This document shows positions 9,414-18,271 of a stretch of 64,000 nt of DNA, in pieces. The translations under genes were made by a program, and so were the position numbers. Origin of the DNA: Burkholderiaceae bacterium (GTDB lineage Bacteria; Pseudomonadota; Gammaproteobacteria; Burkholderiales; Burkholderiaceae_B); contig SCSG01000031.1 of the NCBI GenBank assembly GCA_004322135.1, forward strand, positions 62,001 through 126,000. The letters run 5' to 3'. Each line of letters opens with the position of its first letter. Position 1 is the first letter of the stretch. Under the pieces are notes generated by a model, which saw nothing but the letters and a program-made list of their open reading frames with translations, did not search any database and was not told the DNA's origin.

Positions 9414-10502
9414 TTACTCTTGTGCTTCGCGCCGCAGCAATTCCCGTTTGCGCTCTACCCCCCAACGGTAACCCGAAATGCCACCGTCGCGACGCACTAC
9501 ACGGTGGCAAGGGATGGCCACGGCAATGCAATTGGCACCACACGCCTTCGCGACAGCCCGCGCCGCCTTGGGCGCGCCAATGTGGTTTGCCACTTGCGCG
9601 TAACTTACCGTGACACCAGGGGGAATCTCGCGCAACGCTTGCCAGACGCGCTCCTGAAACGCGGTTCCCCGCACATCCAGCGGAAGATTAAGCCCTAGTG
9701 CCGGCGCTTCAATAAAACCCACGACCTGCGCGACCAATTGCTCGAAGCCGTCATCGCCGCCAAATAGTCGGGCCTTCGGAAACTGGTCCTGAAGGTCATG
9801 CACCAGTGCATCGGGATCGTCACCCATCAAAATGGCACAAATTCCGCGCTGGCTTTGTGCAACGAGAATGGCGCCCAGGGAACATTGCCCTACCGCGAAG
9901 CGGATCCGCGCATTGCGCCCCCCATTGCGATAATCGCGCGGGGGCATACCAAGCAAGGCCTGCGAAGCTTCATAAAAGCGACTGCTTGAATTGAACCCCG
10001 CCTCATAGAGCGCATTGGTGACCGTGCCGGACCCGTTCAGCTCTTCGCGCAGCCTGGAAGCACGGTGTGCGCTCGCATAGGCTTTGGGTGTCAATCCGGT
10101 TTCAGCCTTGAACACACGATGAAAGTGGAATGGGCTCATACCCGCCTGCATAGCCAGCGCATCCAGCCCTGGCGGCACATCGGCCATTTCAATCGCCCGG
10201 CACGCCTTCGCCACGACAGCCGCATGCCTGGCCGCTGCAGCAGTTTGGTCGCCGAGCATCCGCTGACTCGCCCTGTAACCCGCCGCTTCGGCCGCCGCTC
10301 CACTCTCGAAAAACTCAACATTGTCTCGCCTCGGCAAACGGGCCGATGAACTGGGCCGGCAGTAGATGCCGGTAGTCCTCACCGCATAGACAAAGTGGCC
10401 ATCTGCAGCGGGGTCACGAGCTTGAACGGCCGCCCACCGCTGTTCGTCGTCAGCGAAGCATGGGCGGGTAGCCATCGGTTTGGAAAGTGGGATCGAATTC
10501 AT
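9414..10502 (-). CDS. ada: Ada-type regulator/O6-methylguanine-DNA methyltransferase with altered N-terminal zinc site
   Basis: Co-linear with E. coli Ada: N-terminal Ada domain, AraC-type helix-turn-helix (MSPFHFHRVFKAETGLTPKAY), then an Ogt-type domain with the acceptor motif IPCHRVVRRDGGISGYRWG, which repairs O6-methylguanine. In the N-domain only the first of four zinc cysteines remains: GIYCRPSSSAR has Ser for the second, and GYRASQRM has Ser and Met for the third and fourth. Methylphosphotriester sensing is therefore probably lost or changed while C-terminal repair should work. ATG 10502 is chosen for its GGAG five bases upstream, giving 362 residues. Confidence 0.9.
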   Translation of the reverse strand: MNSIPLSKPMATRPCFADDEQRWAAVQARDPAADGHFVYAVRTTGIYCRPSSSARLPRRDNVEFFESGAAAEAAGYRASQRMLGDQTAAAARHAAVVAKACRAIEMADVPPGLDALAMQAGMSPFHFHRVFKAETGLTPKAYASAHRASRLREELNGSGTVTNALYEAGFNSSSRFYEASQALLGMPPRDYRNGGRNARIRFAVGQCSLGAILVAQSQRGICAILMGDDPDALVHDLQDQFPKARLFGGDDGFEQLVAQVVGFIEAPALGLNLPLDVRGTAFQERVWQALREIPPGVTVSYAQVANHIGAPKAARAVAKACGANCIAVAIPCHRVVRRDGGISGYRWGVERKRELLRREAQE

Positions 10503-10682
10503 GGCGACTCCAGCAAGGTTTAGCGACAAACCAAGCTTATGCAGGAATTCAGCCGCGGAAAATACGTTTCTTGCGGTCGAATTCCGTTGACTCAAAATAT
10601 TTATACTAGCGCCAAATATTTATACTAGCGCCACCCCACGCCACGCTGCAACGATGTGCAACGGCTGACCATTATTGCCGCA

Positions 10683-11612
10683 CTAGTCGTGCTTTTTGCC
10701 TGGCAACTCAAGCTGCTCCGATTCCTGCAGCCTTGCCTTGACGAATTCAATGAACAGCCGCGTTCTGGCCGGCAGAAAGCGCGTCTCAGTAATCGCATGT
10801 ACTTCAACCGGCGTAAGGTTCCAGTCGGGCAGCACACGCCTCAAGCGACCAGTCGCGACATCGTCCCGCGCCAGCTCGGTGTCCAGTGCCGCAATACCGA
10901 CACCCTGCTTTGCCAACGCGCGACTCAAGCCCACGCTATTCATCGCAAAGCGGGTTGCCGTCATCACTTCTGCCACCTCTCCACCTCGGTTGAATATCCG
11001 CGCCACATCGCCGTGCCGTACGGCCCCTTGCGCAATACACAACACATGCTGCTTCAGGTCAGCAGGATGCTTCAGCGGCGGGGCGCCCTTCAGATACGCT
11101 GGCGACGCGTATAAATACCGCGACAGCAAAGCAATCCGGCGCGCAACCAGCATCAACGGGGCAGTAGGCGGCGGACCAATACGGATGGCAAGATCGAACG
11201 GTTCACTCTGCAGATCGACACGCCGTGGGGTCAGGTCGAACTCAAACGCAATCAGCGGATAAGCCTTGGCAAAGTCAGCCAGGATGGGCGCCAGATAGTC
11301 TGTGGCAAGATCGACAGGCATCGAGACGCGCAGCGTGCCACTTGGACGCTCTGCCACATCCAGCAGTGATTCGTGGGCAATGCGCGCTTCCTCAACGATG
11401 CTCTGACACCGCTTGAAATAGACCTCGCCGGCGTCCGTCAGCTCGACCTTGCGTGTTGACCGGTGCAGCAGCCGCAAACCAATAGCCTTTTCCAATTCCG
11501 AAATATGGCGCGAAAGCGTTGAATTCGGCATGTCCAGTGCTTCTGCCGCGCGGCGAAAACTCTTCGTACGCGCCACCTCGACAAATAGCCGCATATAGCT
11601 CAGCACTTCCAT
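10683..11612 (-). CDS. LysR-family transcriptional regulator
   Basis: 309 residues, standard LysR length. The N-terminal helix-turn-helix is clear (VARTKSFRRAAEALDMPNSTLSRHISELE, then RLLHRSTRKVELTDAG), followed by a periplasmic-binding-like effector domain (GTLRVSMPVDLATDYLAPILADF). It is divergent from the old yellow enzyme gene with about 100 bases between starts, the classical arrangement for a LysR protein controlling its neighbour, so it probably regulates that reductase and itself. Confidence 0.93.
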   Translation of the reverse strand: MEVLSYMRLFVEVARTKSFRRAAEALDMPNSTLSRHISELEKAIGLRLLHRSTRKVELTDAGEVYFKRCQSIVEEARIAHESLLDVAERPSGTLRVSMPVDLATDYLAPILADFAKAYPLIAFEFDLTPRRVDLQSEPFDLAIRIGPPPTAPLMLVARRIALLSRYLYASPAYLKGAPPLKHPADLKQHVLCIAQGAVRHGDVARIFNRGGEVAEVMTATRFAMNSVGLSRALAKQGVGIAALDTELARDDVATGRLRRVLPDWNLTPVEVHAITETRFLPARTRLFIEFVKARLQESEQLELPGKKHD

Positions 11613-11713
11613 TTCTATTGCTCCACCAGTGGATCACTGTATTCAATTATAGGTATTTATCTATCCAATGGATCAGTTCATTATCTCCCTACACGCTTAA
11701 CACAGGAATTGAC

Positions 11714-12781
11714 ATGAACCCACTCTACGAAAGCACCCACCTTGGCCATTACACGCTACGCAACCGCGTCGTCATGGCACCCATGACGCGATCACGCGCC
11801 GACGATGCGTCGGGCGTGCCTTCTCCCCTTGCGGTACAGTACTACACCCAACGCGCGGGTGCCGGCCTGATCATTACCGAGGGCACCTTCCCCGCGCCGA
11901 TGGGCAAAGGATACGTACGCACGCCAGGCATCCACTCGCCCGCTCAGATCGAAGCATGGAAACGCGTCGTGCAAGCCGTGCATGCCAAGGACGGCCTGAT
12001 CTTCTTGCAACTGATGCATTGCGGACGCATCTCGCATCCCAGCCTGCTGCCGGGCCACGCAACACCGGTCGCCCCCTCGGCCATTGCTGCGATCGGCAAG
12101 GTATTCACCGCTACAGGACCGCAAGATTTCGTTGTGCCCCGCGCCCTGGAGACTGAGGAAATCCCGGGCATCGTCCAGGACTACCAGCACGCCACGCGCC
12201 ACGCGCTCGAAGCGGGCTTTGACGGCGTCGAACTGCACGCCGCTTCCGGATACCTGCCGGAACAATTCCTGTCTTCAGAGACCAACCATCGCACGGACCG
12301 CTACGGTGGATCGCTCGAGAACCGAGTGCGCTTCATCGCGGAGGTGCTGGCGGGCATGATCGCCGAAGCGGGCCGCGACCGCGTCGGCATCAAGATCGCG
12401 CCCGAAATGAATTTCAACAGCGCAAGCGACGCCTCTCCCCAGGAAACCTACCAGTATTTGGTGCAGCGGCTCGGATCACTGAAGCCGTCGTATCTGCACC
12501 TTGTCAGAACGAGAAGCCCATTCGACTATCGCGCGCTCCTGCGGCCGCTGTTCGACGGTGCACTCCTGCAAGGCGGCGGCTTCGACCGAGACAGCGCTGA
12601 ATCCCTGATCATCAGCGGCGGGGCAGACGCCGCCGTATTCGGCAGTCTGTATCTGGCCAACCCCGATCTGGTCGAGCGGTTCTCGCGCAACGCCCCGCTC
12701 AACACTCCCGAACGCGACACCTTTTACTCAGAGGGTGAGCACGGCTATATCGACTACCCCACCCTGGAGAGTGCGCAATGA
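11714..12781 (+). CDS. Old yellow enzyme-family alkene reductase
   Basis: An FMN-dependent NADPH ene-reductase of 355 residues, NemA/XenB-like: NRVVMAPMTRSRA at the N-terminus, QLMHCGRISHP, RTDRYGGSLENRVRF, and the C-terminal NTPERDTFYSEGEHGYIDYPTL. The substrate-activating pair, normally His-x-x-Asn or His-x-x-His in H-x-A-N-G-Y, reads HAASGY, so the second ligand is Ser; the tyrosine proton donor is kept. ATG 11714 begins right at the family N-terminus. It is probably induced by electrophiles through the divergent LysR protein. Confidence 0.92.
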   Translation: MNPLYESTHLGHYTLRNRVVMAPMTRSRADDASGVPSPLAVQYYTQRAGAGLIITEGTFPAPMGKGYVRTPGIHSPAQIEAWKRVVQAVHAKDGLIFLQLMHCGRISHPSLLPGHATPVAPSAIAAIGKVFTATGPQDFVVPRALETEEIPGIVQDYQHATRHALEAGFDGVELHAASGYLPEQFLSSETNHRTDRYGGSLENRVRFIAEVLAGMIAEAGRDRVGIKIAPEMNFNSASDASPQETYQYLVQRLGSLKPSYLHLVRTRSPFDYRALLRPLFDGALLQGGGFDRDSAESLIISGGADAAVFGSLYLANPDLVERFSRNAPLNTPERDTFYSEGEHGYIDYPTLESAQ

Positions 12782-12956
12782 AGCACACATTTCACCGCCC
12801 AGCGGAAATGGCGCGCCCACAGTCTCGATACTACCCGCCCTAGAGGAGCAATCGGTCATCCCGGGCCTGACCTGCCCCGTAGTCAACAGTCTGTAGTCAA
12901 CACGCTTCACACCACTTTCGAATCTTTTTTAATTCACTTTGAATCAAGGAAACATC

Positions 12957-13235
12957 ATGAAACTCTCGACCTCTACACTCGCCGTTGCAATAAGCCTGAT
13001 GGCGCCCGGAACCTTTGTCGTTGCACACGCACAAGGAACAGCGCAGCCCCCACACCCCTCTTCCATTGTCAGCGAGCAAGTAAAAAGCGACCTGGCCGAT
13101 TGGCAAAAGGCCGGCTTCGACGCGCATAGCCAAGATGTGCTCTCGTATGACGTATTTGGCACCGAGTATCAGCAACGCTATGCAAAATACAAGGAACTCC
13201 GGAAACAACACGTCAACCAGGCCGTTCGAAACTGA
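12957..13235 (+). CDS. DUF4148-like secreted small protein
   Basis: 92 residues. A typical signal peptide (MKLSTSTLAVAISLMAPG...VVAHAQ) predicts export with cleavage after AHA. The mature part contains SEQVKSDLADWQKAGFD, like the DUF4148 repeat common in Burkholderiales periplasmic proteins of unknown role. CAAGGAAA precedes the ATG. The 175 bases between the reductase and this gene contain no other gene that I can see. Confidence 0.75.
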   Translation: MKLSTSTLAVAISLMAPGTFVVAHAQGTAQPPHPSSIVSEQVKSDLADWQKAGFDAHSQDVLSYDVFGTEYQQRYAKYKELRKQHVNQAVRN

Positions 13236-13257
13236 TCAAATCATGCCGACAACCAGC

Positions 13258-13273
13258 GCCGGCTTCGGCCGGC
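13258..13273. terminator. GCCGGC-TTCG-GCCGGC hairpin
   Basis: A perfect six-pair stem closed by a stable TTCG tetraloop, between the ends of the DUF4148 gene and the convergent MFS gene. No T-run follows directly, though GTTTTTA lies about 15 bases on. It is probably a shared transcription end. Confidence 0.55.
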
Positions 13274-13295
13274 AGCTAATGACAACGTGTCGTTT

Positions 13296-14504
13296 TTACG
13301 AGCCCTGACGCTTCACCTGCGGATAGCGGTATTCGCCCAACGACAGCACCGTCGCGGACCCAACCAAAAGGGCGACCCCCAATATTGCCAGCCCAACATG
13401 GTAGCTTCCCGTCATATCAAATGACAGCGACATGACATAAGGCCCAACCGCATTACCGATCATAAACGACGCGAACAAGTATCCATAAATCTCTCCGAAG
13501 CTTTTCAAGCCCAGGTAGCGGGAAAGCAAAAACGCAATCAGGTCAACCTCTGCTCCCAGCCCCAGCCCAATCAACACGACCGCAACAGAGGCATAACCCG
13601 AGGTTGTGGTCGCAAATAATATGATCAGGCCAACAAGAGGAATGGCAAAAAGCACAGAGGCAACATACGGCGCAAAGACGCGATCAAGCATGTAACCCGC
13701 CAAAAGCCGCCCAGCTATCAAAGCCACTCCGGCAAACGCCATGGACGACGCGGCAATGTCCGCCGAAACACCGCGACCAATAAGCATCGGAACAACGTGC
13801 ACGAGGGCGCCATTCATGGCAAACACCACGGCAACAAAGGCTATGGCCAATTTCCAGAAAGTCGCCGTACGAAAGGCCTGACGGGCGGTTAACCCCGGAA
13901 TATCTTCAGCAGACTGCTTGACCGAATGGTGTGACGGTTCTTTGGATGCAAGCAAGACCGCCAGGACACCGACAACGAACGTAAGGATGGCGAGCCCCAG
14001 ATAAGCGCCCCTCCAGCCAAATTGATCCATCACCGACTGTGCGTATTTCGGTACGAGAGCTACACCTACGCCAACTCCCGACATGGCCACGCCAAGGGCC
14101 AGGCCCCGCTTTTCATCAAACCAGGTCGAGACGGCTTTCGCGTACGGTAGTGGCGTCTGACCAGCGGCGCCAATACCCATGATCGCGTAGATAATTATGA
14201 AGCTGGTCAACGTCGTCGCAAAAAAGGCTACGGACGCCAGGGCCAGGGAGAACAACGTGATCGACGCCAACGTAACAACGCGAATGCCGTACCGGTCCAC
14301 CAACCTGCCCGCAATGGGAACAAAAATAGCGGTCACGGTCAATCCGATGGCCAGTGCAAGGGAAGTCGATGACCTGCTCCACCCAAATTCTTTGCCTAGC
14401 GGAAGTAAAAACACGCCAAATGTAAATTGCATGATAGGCCCGTTACCCACCAACAAGCCAAATACAGACCCGACTACAACCCACCAACGATTTAGAAATT
14501 TCAT
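13296..14504 (-). CDS. MFS transporter (oxalate/formate antiporter or monocarboxylate type)
   Basis: 402 residues with about twelve hydrophobic segments. Family marks are GPIMQFTFGVFLLPLGKEFGWSRSSTSLALAIG at the first helices, AGRLVDRYGIRVV in the loop between helices 2 and 3, and a repeat of the pattern in the second half. GGAGGAGA precedes the ATG. It is followed on the same strand by nothing and preceded by the SDR gene, so SDR and transporter may form an operon exporting or importing an organic acid acted on by the adjacent ligase/amidohydrolase genes. Confidence 0.88.
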   Translation of the reverse strand: MKFLNRWWVVVGSVFGLLVGNGPIMQFTFGVFLLPLGKEFGWSRSSTSLALAIGLTVTAIFVPIAGRLVDRYGIRVVTLASITLFSLALASVAFFATTLTSFIIIYAIMGIGAAGQTPLPYAKAVSTWFDEKRGLALGVAMSGVGVGVALVPKYAQSVMDQFGWRGAYLGLAILTFVVGVLAVLLASKEPSHHSVKQSAEDIPGLTARQAFRTATFWKLAIAFVAVVFAMNGALVHVVPMLIGRGVSADIAASSMAFAGVALIAGRLLAGYMLDRVFAPYVASVLFAIPLVGLIILFATTTSGYASVAVVLIGLGLGAEVDLIAFLLSRYLGLKSFGEIYGYLFASFMIGNAVGPYVMSLSFDMTGSYHVGLAILGVALLVGSATVLSLGEYRYPQVKRQGS

Positions 14505-14664
14505 GCTGTCTCCTCCAGATGGTCATTGCCATCAGTCGTTGTTGCTGCCTCGAATTCTTGTTCTTCAATCTGGCCTGGTGCAAACCTTGAGCTGAGTGGG
14601 CCCGAGATCACTCTACTGCGCTCATGAGCGTAGTTGTAGATACAGACGACTGCCGGCAAATACG

Positions 14665-15429
14665 CTAGGTGGAACTGGAGAAGCCGCCATCAATGACAAC
14701 GATTTCACCGGTAACAAACCTGTTGGACTGAGCGAGATTCAGTATGGTTTCAGCTACGTCATCGGCGGTAACGCAACGCTTCAATGGCGTGTGCCGAGCA
14801 CGCCTCTCCATAAGGCTGTCATATTTATCGTTAAGCATGCGTTTCATCCAGTCACCTTCCATCCAGCCAGGCGCAACCGCGTTGACACGAATTTCAGGGC
14901 CAAGATGGTAGGCAAGAACCTTCGTGAGGTTCACTACAGCGGCCTTGCTTGTGGCGTAAGCCAAAGGCTGAGGGCCCGGGCGCAAGCCCACAATGCTGGC
15001 CGTATTGACCACACAGCCATTGCCTGCAGCCCTAAGCAAAGGTACGGCCGCACGCGTGACCTGGAACATGCCCCGCACGTTGACCGCAAAAACCCTATCC
15101 CAGTTTTCTGCCGTGACACCGTCGAAATCGCTCGCGGCAACCGTTGAGGTCGTACCCGCATTGTTGACCAGCACGTCCAAACGCCCAAAGTGCCGCTCAA
15201 CCTCGGCAACCATTTCGCGTACCGCCGGATCATCGCTGACATCGCACCGAACCAAAATGGCTTCGGCACCCAACTTCCGGGCGGCAGCCAACGTGTCGGC
15301 GGCGGCCTCTTTACTTCTGCTGTAGTTGATGGCAACGTCATACCCAGCGGCCGCGAACGCAAGCACTGCTCCACGCCCGATTCCGGTTCCGCCACCAGTA
15401 ACCAACACCACCGGTTTCGCGTGACCCAT
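14665..15429 (-). CDS. SDR-family oxidoreductase (FabG-like)
   Basis: 254 residues with TGGGTGIG near residue 11, NNAG near 90 and the catalytic YATSK near 158. The C-terminal TGEIVVIDGGFSSS is typical of 3-oxoacyl-reductase-like SDRs. GAAGGAGG lies just before the ATG. It is divergent from the acyl ligase gene across a region carrying two identical palindromes, which suggests co-regulation with that operon. The substrate is unknown. Confidence 0.92.
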   Translation of the reverse strand: MGHAKPVVLVTGGGTGIGRGAVLAFAAAGYDVAINYSRSKEAAADTLAAARKLGAEAILVRCDVSDDPAVREMVAEVERHFGRLDVLVNNAGTTSTVAASDFDGVTAENWDRVFAVNVRGMFQVTRAAVPLLRAAGNGCVVNTASIVGLRPGPQPLAYATSKAAVVNLTKVLAYHLGPEIRVNAVAPGWMEGDWMKRMLNDKYDSLMERRARHTPLKRCVTADDVAETILNLAQSNRFVTGEIVVIDGGFSSST

Positions 15430-15469
15430 GTTGCCTCCTTCGAGTGAAAGAATTTGATATTAATTATTA

Positions 15470-15481
15470 TGAACATGTTCT
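15470..15481. promoter_or_regulatory. Palindromic operator candidate 1 (GAACATGTTC)
   Basis: GAACATGTTC is a perfect ten-base palindrome about 40 bases upstream of the SDR start. The same sequence recurs 126 bases away in the same divergent intergenic region. It fits the operator size of a TetR-family dimer, and a TetR gene closes this locus at 18.9 kb. Confidence 0.5.
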
Positions 15482-15595
15482 ACTTTAGATCATGGCCATA
15501 TTCATGGCAAGAAAAAGATGCGATTTTTCAGGCTTTGGACGTACACGTTTTCACTACCCAATTCACGTTGACACAAAAAATTCATAACTATAAAC

Positions 15596-15607
15596 TGAAC
15601 ATGTTCA
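15596..15607. promoter_or_regulatory. Palindromic operator candidate 2 (TGAACATGTTCA)
   Basis: A perfect twelve-base palindrome sharing the ten-base core of the copy at 15471-15480. It lies about 78 bases upstream of the acyl ligase start, so the two copies could serve the two divergent promoters or allow looping. Confidence 0.5.
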
Positions 15608-15684
15608 CTATAAAAAACATATAGACCACCCGCGGTCAGCTCAAATTCTTCGCTGACAAATCCACCCTTTTCGGGGAGAAAATC

Positions 15685-17337
15685 ATGCTTGATGGAGTCG
15701 TCCCGTTTCCACCTGAATATGCCAAGCGTTATCGTGAAAAGGGCTATTGGGCCGACAAATCGCTGGCGCAGGAATTCAGCGTGGTCTTTAGCCGCTATGC
15801 TGACCGCGTGGCATTCATAGACAGCACGCGTTCATACACGTACTCTGACATCGACAAAGCCACAGATCGCCTGGCATCAAACTTGCTCAGTCTTGGCCTC
15901 AAACCTCTCGATCGGGTGGTCGTTCAACTTCCCAACGTCATCGAGTTCGTGATCCTGTACTTTGCCCTACAGAAAATCGGTTGTATTCCCATTGCGGCAT
16001 TACCCAGCCACCGCTACCTCGAGGTCAGCCAATTCGTCGCGTTGTCTGGTGCCGTCGCGTGCGTTTCCCCCGACCGCCAGGGAGACTTCGATTTTCAGGA
16101 CATGGTGACACGCATCCAAAAGGTCAGTCCTTCCCTCAAGTACGGTATTGTCCTGGGGACACCCCAAAAAGGCTTCCAGTCACTACGCAACCTGATTGAT
16201 GCCGCGCCCGAAAGCACCGCGCAACCTCTTGATTCCATCCGGATCGACCCTACAGACCCCGCCATATTCCAGCTGTCGGGCGGCACAACGGGAATTCCAA
16301 AGCTAATCCCGCGGACGCACAACGATTACGCATACAACTCCAAGGTCGCTGCCAAGGTCTGCGGCATCGAACCTCAGCACGTGCTGCTCATAATCCTGCC
16401 CATTGCCCACAATCTTCCATTAGCGTGCCCCGGCATCCAGGGTTTTATGTTTCAGGGAGCCAAGGTCGTCCTGTCGACCAGCGTACGGGCCAAAGAAATC
16501 TGCACCGCAGTACAGACTCATGGCGTCACCCACATCAAAGTGGTGCCTGCGTTACTGATACGATTACTTAACGACCCGGTACTAAGCCAATACGATTTAT
16601 CGTCACTGCAAGTGATCCAAAGCGGCGGACAACGCCTACAACCCGAAGTGCGCGCCCTGTCCAAAAAGCTGATACCAAGCGCCTTCATTCAGGAAAACTT
16701 CGGCATGAGCGAAGGAATGTTATTTTTTGTCCGACGTGATGATCCCGACGATGTGCGCATGGAAACCGTCGGCAGCCCAGTCTCCCCGGACGACGAAGTT
16801 CGTATCGTGGACGAAGATGGCATTGACGTGCCATTCGGAGAAACCGGCGAAATGTGGTGTCGCGGCCCCTATACCCTGCGCGGCTACTTTGGCGTCCCCG
16901 AGTACAACAAAAACGCGTTTTCGCCCGACGGCTTTTACAAGTCGGGGGACCTGATGCGTCAGCATCCTTCTGGGCGTTACATGGTTGAAGGGCGGCGTAA
17001 GGACCTCATTAACCGCGGCGGCGAAAAGATCAGTGCCGAAGAAATCGAGAACCTGATTCTTTCACACCCTGCTGTCAAGAACGTAGCCTGTGTGCCAATT
17101 CCCGACCCCAATATGGGCGAGCGCATGTGCGCTTGCATCCTGCTCCGAGACAACGCGAAGCTGGACTTCGAGGAGCTGAAGAATTTCCTTATCGATAAGG
17201 AAATTGCAAAATACAAACTCCCCGAGCGGCTCGAAATCATGAACGATTTCCCTCTGTCCACGTTCGGCAAAGTATCGAAGAAGAAACTTCGGGAACTAAT
17301 CACCCGCAAGATGGAAGCCGAGCAAGCAAAAAAATGA
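15685..17337 (+). CDS. Acyl-adenylate-forming ligase, aryl-acid (EntE/DhbE-like) type
   Basis: 550 residues of the ANL superfamily. FQLSGGTTGIPKLIPRTHNDY is the phosphate loop (about residue 195), ENFGMSEGM the A5 region, SGDLMRQHPSGRYMVEGRRKDLINRGGEKISAEEIE the hinge and A8 motif, and TFGKVSKKKLRE the late lysine. The N-terminal VPFPPEYAKRYREKGYWADKSLAQEF closely resembles 2,3-dihydroxybenzoate/salicylate adenylating enzymes, so an aryl carboxylate is the likely substrate. No carrier-protein or siderophore synthase gene is nearby, so formation of a CoA thioester for degradation is more likely. GGGGAG precedes the ATG. Confidence 0.88.
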   Translation: MLDGVVPFPPEYAKRYREKGYWADKSLAQEFSVVFSRYADRVAFIDSTRSYTYSDIDKATDRLASNLLSLGLKPLDRVVVQLPNVIEFVILYFALQKIGCIPIAALPSHRYLEVSQFVALSGAVACVSPDRQGDFDFQDMVTRIQKVSPSLKYGIVLGTPQKGFQSLRNLIDAAPESTAQPLDSIRIDPTDPAIFQLSGGTTGIPKLIPRTHNDYAYNSKVAAKVCGIEPQHVLLIILPIAHNLPLACPGIQGFMFQGAKVVLSTSVRAKEICTAVQTHGVTHIKVVPALLIRLLNDPVLSQYDLSSLQVIQSGGQRLQPEVRALSKKLIPSAFIQENFGMSEGMLFFVRRDDPDDVRMETVGSPVSPDDEVRIVDEDGIDVPFGETGEMWCRGPYTLRGYFGVPEYNKNAFSPDGFYKSGDLMRQHPSGRYMVEGRRKDLINRGGEKISAEEIENLILSHPAVKNVACVPIPDPNMGERMCACILLRDNAKLDFEELKNFLIDKEIAKYKLPERLEIMNDFPLSTFGKVSKKKLRELITRKMEAEQAKK

Positions 17338-17375
17338 CTCCGCCGCTACCTGCTAGTCCTTAACGGAAGACCAAT

Positions 17376-18218
17376 ATGAGAGTTATCGATCTGCATTGTT
17401 ACCCCAATACGTCCGAATGGATAGCATGCCAACAACCGTACGTGGATGCGCTGGCCAAATACTGGAACCGCGAATGGAAAGGAAAGGCCGAAAAGGACGT
17501 CATTGAGGACTTCACCACGGCAGGCGTAGAGGCAGTATTGGTTGCGCTTGACCTCGAAACCACCGTTGGCACGCCACCATGCTCGAACGAATACGTACAT
17601 GGCATGTGGAAACGCAGCGGCGGACGTATCATTCAGGCGTGGGGTGCACTCGAACCCCCGAAAGGCGAACTGGCCATCAGAGAGGCGCGCCGGGCAGTAC
17701 GCGAGTTCGGCATGATGGGTTTTCACTTTCACCCCATCATGCAGCACTTCTCTGTGGACAACCCCCAATACTATCCGCTTTTCGAAGAGATCTCCGAACT
17801 GGGCGCTGCCGTCATGATTGACGTTGGAACAACCGGCATGGGTGCCGGCATGCCCGGCGGCATGGGTGCGTTGATCCGCCACGCCCACCCTAGTGCCATC
17901 GACAAACTGGCTGCCGACTTTCCAAAATTGAAAATAGTCATGGCTCATCCCGGCTGGCCATGGGTAGACGAAACAACGGCTGTCGCCCTGCATAAGGGCA
18001 ACGTTTACTGGGAAATGTCGGGCTGGGCGCCTAAATATTTCTGGCCGCAATTGAAGGTGGACATGCGTACGAGGCTGCAGGACAAAATCATGTTCGGCAG
18101 CGATTACCCCAGTATGCCGTACGAGCGGCTGCTGCGTGAATGGAACGAGCTGGGCTATAGCGATACCGTCATGGAAAAAATCTTCCACGGCAATGCCGAG
18201 CGCATATTAGGCCTATAG
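17376..18218 (+). CDS. Amidohydrolase-2 family protein (ACMSD/gamma-resorcylate decarboxylase-like)
   Basis: 280 residues. DLHCYPN replaces the usual D-x-H-x-H metal motif with a single His; GFHFHP, IVMAHPGWPW and FGSDYPSMPYE supply the later metal histidines and aspartate. The family decarboxylates or hydrolyses aromatic or lactone acids through one metal ion. It lies 38 bases after the ligase, so it is almost certainly in that operon and probably acts on the same aromatic acid. The order of the two steps is unknown. Confidence 0.85.
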   Translation: MRVIDLHCYPNTSEWIACQQPYVDALAKYWNREWKGKAEKDVIEDFTTAGVEAVLVALDLETTVGTPPCSNEYVHGMWKRSGGRIIQAWGALEPPKGELAIREARRAVREFGMMGFHFHPIMQHFSVDNPQYYPLFEEISELGAAVMIDVGTTGMGAGMPGGMGALIRHAHPSAIDKLAADFPKLKIVMAHPGWPWVDETTAVALHKGNVYWEMSGWAPKYFWPQLKVDMRTRLQDKIMFGSDYPSMPYERLLREWNELGYSDTVMEKIFHGNAERILGL

Positions 18219-18271
18219 CTGGGTAAACGTTGTCACAACGGCGTCAAAGTCGTAGCTAGGGCTAGGACTAG

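Noticed and set aside
15685-17337. Siderophore biosynthesis locus based on EntE-like ligase
   Set aside because: No carrier protein, condensation domain, isochorismate or export genes are present; neighbours are catabolic.
17346-18188. A 280-codon frame antisense to the amidohydrolase gene
   Set aside because: It mirrors the real gene almost end to end and has no recognisable motif; the forward frame has metal-ligand motifs, operon context and family resemblance.
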